From Lumbricus rubellus (lineage: Eukaryota > Annelida > Clitellata > Crassiclitellata > Lumbricidae): a stretch of 64,000 nt of DNA. Position numbers and translations under genes: made by a program. The stretch covers positions 1,990,861 through 2,054,860 of the forward strand of contig OX243819.1 of the NCBI GenBank assembly GCA_945859605.1. Reading direction: 5' to 3'. Position 1 is the first letter of the stretch. Every line of letters begins with the position of its first letter. Positions 1-10,485 of this stretch are shown piece after piece. Below the pieces are notes generated by a model. The model saw nothing but the letters and a program-made list of their open reading frames with translations. It did no database searches and had not been told where the DNA came from.

Positions 1-465
1 TTAAAACGACTCATCGTATCTTCTAACGGTTAGGTCTAACAGTGGAGAAAGATTTTAAACAAATGTTTGCTACAAATCAAGTCTAAACTAGATTTTGAAA
101 AAATGGACATACGACAAGACAATTCTCAGGCCACACGATTATTCCCTCTGCCTCGCCCCTCCTGTGGTCAGCAGCTCCATTCTCAGGTTCATGGCTTCCC
201 CTTTCCGGAAAAAGATAAATTATTGTAACTTTATCTCTAATTCAAGAACATTTTTTAACCTATAGCAAACCCTACTACAAACACATTAGCATTAATTCAA
301 TTTTCTTTAATTTATGTTGCTTATAATTATAAGCTGAACTATTATAGGCTACTTAAGACCTTTATAAAATTAGTACCGTAATATATAACATGCTGCGTTC
401 TGCCAGCCTGAAGTGCTGATTAAACGAAAAGTGATTGATTGATTGAAATTTGATATCGCCCTCCT
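1..465. other. gene-free flank
   Basis: AT-rich sequence at the window edge. No coding frame with family resemblance, RNA gene or repeat structure was recognised. Confidence 0.5.
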
Positions 466-884
466 CAGTGGCGGATCCAGAACTGTTCCAAGGGGGGTGG
501 GCCAAAATCTTAGATCTTGGGATGGGACATGTGAATTTTTTTCGAAATTTGGTTCTTGGTCCCAAAAAAATCGGTCTTCGGCTGAGGAAAAAGTACTTTT
601 CATCCGCCGAAGAAGTTGATGACCTTTTTTTTAGTCATCGACCTTCGGCTGACGAAAAAAGTACCTTTTCATCCGCCGAAAAAAGTTGATGACCTTTTTT
701 TAGTCATCCAATTGAAAACCAAATGGGGGGCCACGTCCCCATTCGATTTTCAGAATAGGGGGGGGCAATATGCCATTAACCCATATTCGTATTGCTGATT
801 TCAGACCAAATGGGGGGAGCACGTCCCATGGCAGTTTTAAATAAGGGCCCATGGCCGGATTGGCCCCCCCTGGATCCGCCCCTG
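466..884. mobile_element. hAT-like MITE, CAGTGGCGGATCCAG ends
   Basis: The element opens with CAGTGGCGGATCCAG and closes with its reverse complement CTGGATCCGCCCCTG. The flanking octamers are GCCCTCCT (458-465) and GCCCACCT (885-892), seven of eight identical, as expected for an aged 8-bp target duplication. Inside is a diverged tandem duplication of about 80 bp (roughly 566-715) with the motifs CATCCGCCGAA and TTTAGTCATC. There is no transposase frame. Confidence 0.75.
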
Positions 885-1080
885 GCCCACCTTACAAAGA
901 CGGCGCAACTGCAATTATATTGCAGAGCAATTACTGCGAGTGAAGGACTTGCTCATTTTATGCTCAAGGTCCCTACACAGTAACCGCCTCGGACGGGGGA
1001 TCAAACCCATACTCTTCACGTTACAAGCCGATCGCTCTAACCACCTGTGCCTCACCGTGCTCTGTTACTCTGTATCTATT
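885..1080 (-). mobile_element. tRNA-derived SINE, partial
   Basis: Read on the minus strand, a box-A-like segment (GTGGTTAGAGCG) is followed by a box-B-like segment (GGTTTGATCCCC), then by AGGGACCTTGAGCA and AGCAAGTCCTTCACTCGC. The last two blocks recur in the SINEs near 18.8, 22.2, 22.5, 42.5 and 57.5 kb. It abuts the MITE to its left. Confidence 0.65.
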
Positions 1081-1744
1081 TGTATTGTAAGTGTTGGTAA
1101 AGCGCGTAGGTGGCCTACTAAGGGTGCCGAGAGGGCACAGGCCTACTGACAAAGAGAGAAAAAGTGTTTTTATTTGTGTTACTCCGTTTCCATCGTTGAT
1201 CAACCGTCCGATGATCATCAATCGTCCTAGAAATTATCATGTAGGCCTAAATGTAGTTGTAGTTACATTATATTTATACCAAGAGACCTGCAGGCCGTAG
1301 CTAGGGGTGTTTTGGGTGCTTGAACACCCCCGCCCCCCCCCCCCCCCCAATGAAAATTTAATAGTGCCATAATGAAAATTAATAATAGTGCATTTATTAA
1401 CACAATTATGATGTAAAAGCTAAGGGGATTTCATTTTTAAAGCTTTTATTTCTATGTGAAATTCTACAATAGATTAAATCATCCTGCAAACTCTTAGTCT
1501 GTTGTTTCGGCTTTTGTTGGCTTGAAGGTCGAGTAGGCTAACCCCCCCTCCCCAACTCCTCCAATAAAATCCTGGCAACAGATTTGTGATTAAATAATAG
1601 GCCAAAAGTAGTTATCGCTGTAGGAATAGTTCAGGGATTTTTTTTTACGAAACCTGGCTCAGGCAGACGAAACAGAAAGGACAATGATCGATGACGGTGG
1701 TGCAAAGACAGAAAGGGCAAAACAATTTAAATACGAACGAGAAA
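1081..1744. other. gene-free, contains C16 run
   Basis: No gene seen. A run of 16 C lies at 1333-1348, next to a block (GCCGTAGCTAGGGGTGTTT) that looks like a transposon end, but no partner end was found. Confidence 0.4.
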
Positions 1745-1944
1745 NNNNNNNNNNNNNNNNNNNNNNNNNNNNNNNNNNNNNNNNNNNNNNNNNNNNNNNN
1801 NNNNNNNNNNNNNNNNNNNNNNNNNNNNNNNNNNNNNNNNNNNNNNNNNNNNNNNNNNNNNNNNNNNNNNNNNNNNNNNNNNNNNNNNNNNNNNNNNNNN
1901 NNNNNNNNNNNNNNNNNNNNNNNNNNNNNNNNNNNNNNNNNNNN
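1745..1944. other. assembly gap, 200 N
   Basis: Exactly 200 N. The round size suggests a placeholder gap of unknown true length. It falls where the left end of the Gypsy element and more copies of the 129-bp repeat would be expected. Confidence 0.99.
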
Positions 1945-2150
1945 GACGGATTTCTCCTTGACCTGTGTATAGTCTGTCGACGTCTACCTTACAAGACGGA
2001 GCATAACAGAGCAGACCTTCCGGAACTAGCAAACAAAGGATTTACTATTCAGGGAAACATACCCAAGAAGCTAGTACGGATTTCTCCCTGACTTATGCAA
2101 AAGACTTTCTACGTCCACCTTACAGGACGGAATATAATAGAATAGACCCG
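1945..2150. repeat. 129-bp tandem repeat running into the gap
   Basis: Two diverged copies are visible, starting at about 1948 and 2077 with GACGGATTTCTCC or TACGGATTTCTCC and both containing CGTC(T/C)ACCTTACA(A/G)GACGG. The array is cut by the N gap, so its copy number is unknown. It may have caused the assembly break. 2151-2508 beyond it is AT-rich and holds nothing recognised. Confidence 0.7.
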
Positions 2151-2508
2151 TAACGCTGTCTGGACAATTACAACCCACTATTCTACATCTGAAGCTGCCT
2201 TCACTAACCATATAGAATTCAAAATAGCCAATAATCTCATCATAGATTATACAATTAATCATGATTATGCAATCACATCTTCTACACTACAAACAAGCAC
2301 AGCATCCTTGCCATTCTTCGTGGCAACAAAGAAAACAATGCAAATAGAACAACAAGTAAACAATTCTTACCTACCCCATGATCTAACCTAGATCAAGTCT
2401 AGAAACAAAAATTCATATGCATTTTCATCCAAAGGAACTCAAACCAGGCTTCTCGCCAAAGCCTAAACCGATCGCCATTACGCGATATTATCTTACACTA
2501 GCTATACG

Positions 2509-5500
2509 TTACCTATATCTTACGGGGCGAACAATGTTCCTGCGAGGTCTCGCATCGGACATTAATTCCTCAACTTCAGGATTATTCAATCCATTCAGGG
2601 TCTCCAAGTCTAAAGGACCTACCGGATCTGGATCTTCTATCTCGTTCCACTCTCCCGGAGGGTCTCCCACAAACAATTTAAGTTTATCAATGTAAACCAA
2701 TTTAGCTTGCGAGCGTGCGGATTTCTGGATCTTAAAAAGGACCGGGCTCAGCTGTTCAAGTACCTTATAGGGTCCAGTGTAGAGTTTATTCCACTTATCC
2801 TTAATTCCAGGGCGTCTCCGTGGATAAAAGTACCAAACCCATGACCCTATGGGAAACCTAGCGGGTTTCACTCTCATATCATACCGGAAATTTCTGTTAG
2901 TGACATGGCGCTGCATAAATCTTCGAGCAATTTCAAAGTTATTTTGCACATTCTCAATTTGATTCACAACAAAATCATCGGTACTAGACAAAGCATTTGC
3001 AACTTGGACATCTCCTAAAGCCAAATCAATCGGCATGCACAACTCTCTTGACAGGAACAGCCGGTTAGGTGTGAATCCGGTGCTTTCACTTTCACTTGCT
3101 CGATAGGCGGCGAGGACGTAGGGAAGATGCACATCCCAGTCGCGCTGGTTCTGGGCTACCACCTTCCCGAGTAGGGTGTTCAAGGTTCTGTGGAACCTCT
3201 CCACGGCTCCATTGGTACTTGGCTTGTACGGCGTGGTCCTCATCTTGTCGATCTGGAGGTGACGACACATCTCCTTGAACAGGTTCGCCTCGAAGCAGGG
3301 ACCTTGGTCTGTTAAGATTTGTCGCGGGCATCCGAACCGACAGAAGACTTCCTCGACTAGGACTCGTGCCACGGTCGTCGCCTCCTGGTTGCGGATCGGA
3401 TAGGCTTCCGCCCAGCGGGTGAAGTGGTCCACGGCAGTGAGGATATACCGGTATCCTTTACTGGAGGTGGGATGCGGTCCAGTGATGTCTACCCCCAAAC
3501 ACTCCATCGGGGCTCCCACGGACATCGGTTGGAGACGACCCTGTCTGGGCGTCTTTCCGCGGTGGTACTGGGCGCACGGGACACACCGCCGAAGTGCCAT
3601 TCGTACATCCTCTCTCCACCCCGGCCAGTAAGCTCTCTTTTGGAGTTGAGCGAGGGTACGTCTGATACCCATGTGCCCTCCAGTAATTCCTTCATGAGCG
3701 AGCCGTATTAACGAAGATCGTCGACTACGCGGGGGAATCAGTTGTCGGGTCGCAACTTGCCCATCATCTGCGTGGAGCCAGTTCCGGGTGAGCAATTCCC
3801 TGTGGAGTTCCAGCTGCGGCCATTGGGCTATCAAGTTCTTTACAGTTCCGCTCTGACTCCGCAGTTCGTCATAGGATGGAGGATCATCAGAGCTGAGCTT
3901 CTTTTGGATAACCCAGCCCAGCTCGCGGTCGGCTCGTTGTTCATCCCGAATGGTCGTTCGGTCCCAATCGATCGGTAGATCCACCGCTCCCCCACGGAGG
4001 CCCGTCGTTTCACGGATGACTTGAACTTGTTGCGGCATGCGCGACAGGGCGTCCGCGTTCTGGTGCGCAGTTCCGGCTCGATGCTGGATATCGAACTCGA
4101 ATTCTTCCGTTATGGCCAGCCATCTGGCCTGTTGTCCGATAGGAAGCGGCGTTCTCCTCAGCCATTGCAAGGCGGAGTGATCGGTGCGTAGTAAGAATCG
4201 ACGCCCCAGCAGATACTGTCGATAGGTCTTTAGAAAGTAGACGATGGCCAGAAGTTCTCGCTTCGTAACGTCGTAGTTCTGCTCCGCCGTGGAACAGAGT
4301 CGGCTACCGTAGCAAACTACGCGTTCATGCCCGCCTTGGATTTGTGAAAGGACTGCTCCTATGGCCTCGCCGGATGCGTCCGTATCAAGAATGTACAACC
4401 CATCATCATTGGGTAGGGCCAGGATGGGTGATTCAGTCAAGAGTCGTTTCAGGTGAGAGAAGGCAGCTTCGCATTCGGTGGACCATTGAAAACGAAACCC
4501 CTTTTTGGTCAACGCATGCAGCGGTTTAGCGATTTTGGCGAAGTTCGGCACAAATTTTCTGTAGTAAGAGCACAATCCAATGAAGGCGCGGACGTCTCGC
4601 AGCTTCCTAGGGGTTGGCCAATCTTTAACCGCTACGGTTTTCTCCGGATCAGTCATAATGCCATCCTCACTTACGACATGACCCAAGAATAACACTCGCC
4701 GTTGTAGCAGGTGACATTTCGAAGGCTTCAATTTCAACCCGACAGCTGCCAACCGTTCCAACACTTGCGTTAACCGTTCCAAATGAGTCTCAAGATCTTC
4801 GGCAAAGACAATGATGTCGTCTAGGTATATTAGACATACCTCAAAATTCAGTCCAGCCATGACCAGGTTCATCATTCTCGAAAACGTAGCCGGCGAGTTG
4901 CAGAGACCGAAGGGTAGAACCCTAAACTGAAAACTTCCTCTTCTAGTGATGAAAGCTGTCTTCGGGCGATCCTTCGGATGAACTGCAACCTGATGGTACC
5001 CTGCACGAAGATCAAAAGTGCTGAACCACTTGGCTCCGGCAAGGGTATCCAAACTCTTGCTAATCAGAGGTAGAGGGTAGGCGTCCTTCCGGGTTTTAGT
5101 GTTCACCGCTCGATAGTCCACACAAAATCTCGGGGTACCATCTCGTTTTTTCACCATCACCACATTACTTGCCCAGGCTGAGGCTGACGGTTCTATCAGT
5201 TTTTGTTGCAACATATTGTTCACTTGTTCATCAATGACGGGCAATAGCGTTAGCGGCTGGCGACGTAATGGTTGTCGAACAGGGCTTTCGTTCCCAGTTT
5301 CTATCTCGTGTTGGATTACATCGGTGAAACCCAAATCCCATTCATTCATTGAAAAGGCTTTCTGATTTGCGGTGATGATTTGCCGAAGTCGTTCCTGTAC
5401 TTCTTCCGGTACATCGGCGGCAATGTCCCTCCAAAGAGGAGAAAGGGTCGCCGCAATTTCAGCATCGGTTGATTTCGGTAACGTTTCGTTAACGGCTGCG

Positions 5501-8500
5501 CACCCGGCCGCAGATCTCAAGAGTTTTTCTTCCCCCATTACCGTAACCGGTTCGGCTGTACATTGAACTCCTTTCTTCAGCCAGAGTTGTTGGTCGGTGG
5601 GATTCATCACCCGAAGCGGCAGATCGAAGGTCCGGTTAGGGAGCAAGGTTCCGGCTAGAATGAGTCCGGAGTCTAATACTTTCGGATTTACAGCCCAGGA
5701 ATCGGTCATTGCTTTCAAGTTCGGAAGGAGCGCATGGCTTTCAACATCCATCTCACTTTTTGCCACTACGAGTGTGTCATGAGAAATCACTATCTTACGA
5801 CATAGCCCGGCACGAGGTTTGGAGTGTACTTCGAATCTATAGCCTCCCACCAGGATCCAGTTGCGACCGATATGCCAAAGTACATTTTCGTCTTTCATCC
5901 AGGAAAGTCCAAGGATCAGTTCAGAGACCTGTTCTGTGACTAGACAGGGAATCTTGAATTCGTGATCGCCGATTTGCAGTTTCAGTATTGTCTCTCCCAC
6001 AACGCGAATAGCAGACCCGTTAGCAGCTAACAAGGACTGTTCAGAATTCTGCACATCTTTAGGATCTACTAGCGAAGCAGGACATAATGTCATTTCGCAG
6101 CCAGAGTCAAGCAAGGCTAGAAGAGATTTGCCATTCAGTTTTACAGAGAGGTAGGCATCATTTCTACCTTGGACGTGTCTGACATTACCTTCTCGATTCC
6201 CGGTGGTTTCTTCGAATTCTTCATCTGCTGGCGCCCTCTGTGGACGTGCTGGACAACCGCGAGCCAAATGTCCCGGTTGATTGCATTCGTAGCAGCGACG
6301 ATTGTCCCGTTTCACCCGTGGAAAGTTATTGTCTCTATTTCGGTTCCACTGTTGATTGTTGGTTCCTGTTCCCCAGGGTGGTGACGAACGTTGCGGCTGC
6401 CATTGCCGAAACTGACCCTCAGTTGAAGTAGCACTCAACTGGTTCTGGAACATTTCTTTCATCTGTCGGGTCAGCGTCTCGTGCATCTGGTTGAATTTTT
6501 CGTCGAGGGTTGTTTCTACTTCTTTCACTGTCTTGATGCGACCCGGTCGACGGTCGTGGAACCCGGTGGTGTCTTCATCAGCGCGGCGGTAGCCTTCCAA
6601 CCGGAGAGCGATTTTGTAGGCGCTATCTAACGTGGTTGGTTCCCGCTCTCGTACCTTCAGCGCTAGGTCCTTGTCTAACAGAGCGTCAAGAAAAGCTCGA
6701 ATAGCTATTGTCTCACTGTGCGCGGACGACGGTCCTGGGAAAGCTAAAATCATAAGCTTTCGGATGTCTTGTACGAGCTGACCGAGATCCTCACCCGGTT
6801 GCTGGCGGCGAGAATTCAGTTTGGTTTGGTACAAGGCTGCCTGGTCCGAGCTTCCGTATCGTAGTCGTAGACGGTCGACTAGATCGGTGCAGGTGGTGAT
6901 GGATTCCGAGTCGAATTCATGCAGAAGTTGGTCTACCGGTTCTACTAGCGCACACGTCAGTTGGGCCAGTTTCTCTTCTTCAGTCCAACGGTTACTTTTC
7001 GAACATACTTCGAACTTCTTAAGGAACACTTCTACTGAGGTCTTACCGTTGTATCGGTCCAGCTTCATTGACGATGTCATTCTTCTATCTGGGAAATTTG
7101 AATATTCAGTTTGTAGTTTCCCAGCAGGTTCTTTCCTTTCACGAGCAATTGGTTCAGATCGAGACGGTTCGACAGTGTCCTTTTTCGGCGACAACTCTCG
7201 AGCATAAGAGCTGACAATTGTGGGCGGTTTTTCAGAGGCAACACCGCTCCCGAGTATGAACGGATTAGGCAGTTCATCTTCGAGACCACCCGCGACAATC
7301 GGTTTCACTGTTGGCCACTGCATTAATTGTTTCGCCAGGGCAACCTGTTCATTGTACGAGACTGGACCGTAGTAAGGGACGAAGATGGGCTGTACTGTCT
7401 CACGAGGTAAGTATTCGTAGCTCTGGGTAACCTGAGTTTTTAGCGACAAAGACATCGTTGACATTATCGGCCGACTCGAAGATGTCGTCAGGGTGGGCAT
7501 ACGAGGAATCGAAGCAGAAGCGAACGCGATCTTTTCTGATTCAGGTTTCATTTCACGTACCTGGACGTCGTGCATACCCACATTCTTCGAAGAGATGATT
7601 CGCGGAGGAATTTCGGTTGACCGTCGAAGATCTTCAGTTTCAGTATTCATGAATTGGTACGACGAGTATGGGAAGGTGGCAGCCCGTGGAGTTGCAGTTG
7701 ACATGGGACGACGAGGATGTGCATCTCGTGGACCCCAGTCGTACTCTCGTGTGAACGACAAAACCCCATTTGATTTATCTACAACTAACATTCCAGAGTT
7801 AGTACATGTTTTCAAACAGTCTTGCCCTATAGCTATCGCATTTGAATCGAGCACAAATCGATGTAAAGGCCGCATATCAGTTACTTCTGAGTCTTCACTA
7901 TTGCATTTCAATTGTTCGGTTATATCATTATTTAACCGGTTTTGTTTCTTGCGCATATACGACTCATAGTCAAAATTTTCATAAAACGTATTTAAATCTC
8001 TATGATAGACAGTTTCATTCCTAACCATTCCGGGTTCTTTTCTGGCCCTTGTATCTTGACTAAGTTGGACCCGAGCGTTAGCTGTATTTGAACCTAGTTC
8101 CAAAACCTCACTTAGTCTAGGACCAAGTGTACCTGAGCTTACTTTTACCCCACTTCTGGTACCAATTGTAACGGCCTGCTGCCCCCTCGTAAGAAAACCA
8201 CGTGACCGGGGGTCCCACCCTTGGTATTGCTCTTCAGCCTCCCAAGTGGTAGGTGCCCGCCCTGGGATTTCAATCGAGGCGCCGCACTGTTGAAGGGGTG
8301 CTCTATTGTCAGGTAAGACTACAGATCCATCTAAGTAAGTAAGATCTACGGGATCCATTGATTTCCCTCTGGTAAAGTCGTAGTTTAGGGTTGGGTCTTC
8401 CACCTCAGGACGGGGATGTCTCTCATCGGTACCAGGAATGGCTTCGGTCGAGTGGCGACATATGTCTGCGGTTCCCGGTCTGGGAACGACGGCTTCCTCT

Positions 8501-8862
8501 AATTGAAGACCGTCTGGGTTCAAATCCCCTTCAACAGATTGTGTAAATCCCCGATCCCTAGATGTGGTCCACCCTTCCCTTCTCTTTTCCTGCATTACCT
8601 CACCTTCTTCTCGGGAAAGACTACCCCGATGGTGTTGCTCTTGTAAGTGGCTTATCTCTTGACTAAGGCTCTTGAATTGGGACTCCTGTTGTTCCATGAG
8701 CATCCCCAAGGTTTCTGAAACGGTTAGTAAGAGTTCCCCAACTTGTTTACCCTTTACTTCTAATTGGTCAAGACGGTCAGGGGTTCCTCCCTTCTCCCCT
8801 TCAGTTATGCATTCCTCTAATTCCTCATCAGAGTGATCCTCAGACCTATTAGGGATTTCCAT
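2509..8862 (-). CDS. Ty3/Gypsy Gag-Pol polyprotein, single unbroken frame
   Basis: A 2117-residue fused Gag-Pol without stop or frameshift. Visible order: an N-terminal extension of about 590 residues with no recognised domain; a retrotransposon Gag capsid-like region (about 597-760); a CCHC zinc knuckle (C857, C860, H865, C870); an aspartic protease with Asp-Ser-Gly at 919-921; a reverse transcriptase (about 1190-1400) with Tyr-Leu-Asp-Asp at 1346-1349; RNase H (about 1490-1608; candidate acidic residues D1495, E1536 and D1561, with a further Asp at 1604); and an integrase with H1723, H1730, C1760, C1763 and a D1792, D1852, E1888 triad, the last pair separated by 35 residues. A GPY/F-like module sits at 2030-2032. 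The order protease, RT, RNase H, integrase is the Ty3/Gypsy order. No chromodomain or envelope frame follows. The ATG at 8862 opens the frame; an internal Met near residue 595 would give a more usual Gag start. The product would copy the element's RNA in cytoplasmic particles and integrate it. The open frame suggests a recent insertion. Confidence 0.95.
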   Translation of the reverse strand: MEIPNRSEDHSDEELEECITEGEKGGTPDRLDQLEVKGKQVGELLLTVSETLGMLMEQQESQFKSLSQEISHLQEQHHRGSLSREEGEVMQEKRREGWTTSRDRGFTQSVEGDLNPDGLQLEEAVVPRPGTADICRHSTEAIPGTDERHPRPEVEDPTLNYDFTRGKSMDPVDLTYLDGSVVLPDNRAPLQQCGASIEIPGRAPTTWEAEEQYQGWDPRSRGFLTRGQQAVTIGTRSGVKVSSGTLGPRLSEVLELGSNTANARVQLSQDTRARKEPGMVRNETVYHRDLNTFYENFDYESYMRKKQNRLNNDITEQLKCNSEDSEVTDMRPLHRFVLDSNAIAIGQDCLKTCTNSGMLVVDKSNGVLSFTREYDWGPRDAHPRRPMSTATPRAATFPYSSYQFMNTETEDLRRSTEIPPRIISSKNVGMHDVQVREMKPESEKIAFASASIPRMPTLTTSSSRPIMSTMSLSLKTQVTQSYEYLPRETVQPIFVPYYGPVSYNEQVALAKQLMQWPTVKPIVAGGLEDELPNPFILGSGVASEKPPTIVSSYARELSPKKDTVEPSRSEPIARERKEPAGKLQTEYSNFPDRRMTSSMKLDRYNGKTSVEVFLKKFEVCSKSNRWTEEEKLAQLTCALVEPVDQLLHEFDSESITTCTDLVDRLRLRYGSSDQAALYQTKLNSRRQQPGEDLGQLVQDIRKLMILAFPGPSSAHSETIAIRAFLDALLDKDLALKVREREPTTLDSAYKIALRLEGYRRADEDTTGFHDRRPGRIKTVKEVETTLDEKFNQMHETLTRQMKEMFQNQLSATSTEGQFRQWQPQRSSPPWGTGTNNQQWNRNRDNNFPRVKRDNRRCYECNQPGHLARGCPARPQRAPADEEFEETTGNREGNVRHVQGRNDAYLSVKLNGKSLLALLDSGCEMTLCPASLVDPKDVQNSEQSLLAANGSAIRVVGETILKLQIGDHEFKIPCLVTEQVSELILGLSWMKDENVLWHIGRNWILVGGYRFEVHSKPRAGLCRKIVISHDTLVVAKSEMDVESHALLPNLKAMTDSWAVNPKVLDSGLILAGTLLPNRTFDLPLRVMNPTDQQLWLKKGVQCTAEPVTVMGEEKLLRSAAGCAAVNETLPKSTDAEIAATLSPLWRDIAADVPEEVQERLRQIITANQKAFSMNEWDLGFTDVIQHEIETGNESPVRQPLRRQPLTLLPVIDEQVNNMLQQKLIEPSASAWASNVVMVKKRDGTPRFCVDYRAVNTKTRKDAYPLPLISKSLDTLAGAKWFSTFDLRAGYHQVAVHPKDRPKTAFITRRGSFQFRVLPFGLCNSPATFSRMMNLVMAGLNFEVCLIYLDDIIVFAEDLETHLERLTQVLERLAAVGLKLKPSKCHLLQRRVLFLGHVVSEDGIMTDPEKTVAVKDWPTPRKLRDVRAFIGLCSYYRKFVPNFAKIAKPLHALTKKGFRFQWSTECEAAFSHLKRLLTESPILALPNDDGLYILDTDASGEAIGAVLSQIQGGHERVVCYGSRLCSTAEQNYDVTKRELLAIVYFLKTYRQYLLGRRFLLRTDHSALQWLRRTPLPIGQQARWLAITEEFEFDIQHRAGTAHQNADALSRMPQQVQVIRETTGLRGGAVDLPIDWDRTTIRDEQRADRELGWVIQKKLSSDDPPSYDELRSQSGTVKNLIAQWPQLELHRELLTRNWLHADDGQVATRQLIPPRSRRSSLIRLAHEGITGGHMGIRRTLAQLQKRAYWPGWREDVRMALRRCVPCAQYHRGKTPRQGRLQPMSVGAPMECLGVDITGPHPTSSKGYRYILTAVDHFTRWAEAYPIRNQEATTVARVLVEEVFCRFGCPRQILTDQGPCFEANLFKEMCRHLQIDKMRTTPYKPSTNGAVERFHRTLNTLLGKVVAQNQRDWDVHLPYVLAAYRASESESTGFTPNRLFLSRELCMPIDLALGDVQVANALSSTDDFVVNQIENVQNNFEIARRFMQRHVTNRNFRYDMRVKPARFPIGSWVWYFYPRRRPGIKDKWNKLYTGPYKVLEQLSPVLFKIQKSARSQAKLVYIDKLKLFVGDPPGEWNEIEDPDPVGPLDLETLNGLNNPEVEELMSDARPRRNIVRPVRYR

Positions 8863-9768
8863 TATTCAGTTATTTACTAACATCAGATTTAATTTATTTT
8901 AATTAAACAATTCAACTGAGTATAATGTACAAGCGTTGCTGACAATTAACATCTGTGATCGGGCCTAGATATTGTCCTTCAATAACTATGCAATATGTCT
9001 TCAAAGTCAGCAGAATCTCCGTAAATAATCAACAGGCGCGCACAACCTTAATTCTAGTAATCGCGTTTTGTAATTAACAGTCAGGTATAATGACTCACAA
9101 TTCAGACGGTAGTTTTCAACCGTTATTCAATATCGACTTAGGTTTCAATTCTTATTATCAGTGAACATTTATTTCTATTTATTTAACTACACTTGGTTTC
9201 GGATTCTGTTATGGAGCAATTAGATTAGTTAATACTTTCCTGGAGATTTCCGTGCAATTTGGCCAACACTCGCATTCAAATATGAAAAGAAGATCGGAAG
9301 ATTTTTTGTCCGAATATTGGAATATATGACAATAAAGATTCACACAGAATCAGCTGCAAACTGTCCCAAAACCAGTCGCTTAGTCAACGGTATATTCATA
9401 TTCATGAAATCAGGCAATCAGCCACACATTCAGCATTTTTAGACCCAGAATATACAGAATTTCTGATCTTCCCGAGCCGAGCTCTCACTCCGATGAAAAC
9501 TTCCAGTCGACTGCGCATTTCGGCGTTGGAAGCGGTCACGTGATCCGGATCAACCAATCAGCGACTTACACGTTGGCCGAATCTAAAAATAGAGTGTCGC
9601 ATTGCGACACTTTCTGTTGCAGCGAAGTACTGCACCGAAGGTCGGATCTAAAAGCGGCTAAAACCGAAGGCCGGTCGCAAATTTAGCAAGGCCGCAAATT
9701 AATAAGTGAGTACGCCGAGCGGCCTAAAAGGAGGTTAAATTGTAGCGGCCTCATAGGACGTTACACAA
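8863..9768 (-). promoter_or_regulatory. putative 5' LTR and leader of the Gypsy element
   Basis: The 0.9 kb before the Gag-Pol ATG is non-coding. 9470-9770 is richer in G+C than its surroundings and holds CACGTG (E-box), CCAATCAG (CCAAT box) and CTAAAAATAG (a perfect MEF2-type palindrome, near 9583). The boundary between LTR and leader cannot be set without the second LTR. The assignment as LTR is inference from position and from the TGTGTAAC border. Confidence 0.45.
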
Positions 9769-10019
9769 TAATTAGGCTGCCATGGTTACGAAGATCGTCT
9801 GCAATCATCGTGAAGTCTTCTTAGTCTTAGACTAGATGATCAGACCTCTCCTTCGCTGAGAGTCATTATGGCTGAGTTAGTTATAGCTAGGGCGCAGGTG
9901 AAGCATGCAGCAATCTAGAAGAAAATTTCGTTATAGATCACTGCCATGGCGGACAGGACCGTCGAGAGGGGTTTGGTGACTTAGGGCAAATGCCCAAAGA
10001 CCCGGCGAATTTTAGGAAC
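9769..10019. other. no feature recognised
   Basis: Unique-looking sequence between the Gypsy border and a dispersed repeat. No gene seen. Confidence 0.4.
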
Positions 10020-10116
10020 TTGATTTGATATAGCGCCGGTGAATAAGCTGGTCTCCCTGACGTGGCTTTTGTGGGCGCTGAGAAATTCTCGAAGATTTAC
10101 ATTACATTACATATTA
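10020..10116 (+). repeat. dispersed SINE-type 3' module with ATTAC tail
   Basis: It contains TAGCGCCGGTGAATAAGCTG and GTGGGCGCTGAGAAATTCTC and ends in a short (ATTAC)n run. An inverted copy lies at 15220-15312 and a diverged one at 17395-17475. The closing simple-repeat tail suggests the 3' end of a SINE. Confidence 0.6.
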
Positions 10117-10281
10117 GGCCTACATTCGGCACCCAGGCTAGGTAGTTATTTGTATATATTTTTTATTATAATATTATACATGTATAAAGCTTAGGATTTA
10201 GCCTATGCCTTTTAAATATAATAGGCTAATTATTGCAGACAAAATTGACAAAATGAACTACAATCAGTTTAAACTTCAAGT

Positions 10282-10477
10282 CAGAGCTTTTTTAACATGC
10301 AGTTGTACACAAAATGTGCAGTTCTAAATGGATTTGTGCAGTTGTAGAAGCACTTCTGCACAGTTAAAACTAGCAAAAAAGGTCACTGTCCTTCGATCTA
10401 TTGGAAGTAATTTACAATGGAGGATGGGAAAGAAAAGAAGGGTTGTGCAGTTCAAAAAATTCCCTAAAACAGCCCTG
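10282..10477. mobile_element. 196-bp hAT-like MITE, copy 1
   Basis: Flanked by a perfect 8-bp direct repeat CTTCAAGT (10274-10281 and 10478-10485). The ends are CAGAGCTTTTTTAAC and the complement of CAGGGCTGTTTTAGG. Its interior repeats the motif TGCAGTTGTA/GTGCAGTTCTAAA. An inverted copy of identical length is at 13896-14091, and a partial copy is near 49960-50015. Confidence 0.88.
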
Positions 10478-10485
10478 CTTCAAGT

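Larger units (their letters stand above)
2509..9768 (-). mobile_element. Ty3/Gypsy LTR retrotransposon, 3' end unresolved
   Basis: The coding frame is intact on the minus strand. The promoter-side border is placed at 9768, where the minus strand reads TGTGTAACGTCC, a plausible LTR start (TG...). A matching LTR downstream of the stop was not found: the sequence there enters the 129-bp repeat and the N gap. No primer binding site was identified with confidence. The outer limits are therefore provisional. Confidence 0.7.

Noticed and set aside
8863..9768. Confident LTR pair for the Gypsy element
   Set aside because: No second copy of this sequence could be found to the left of the coding frame, so LTR boundaries and divergence cannot be given.
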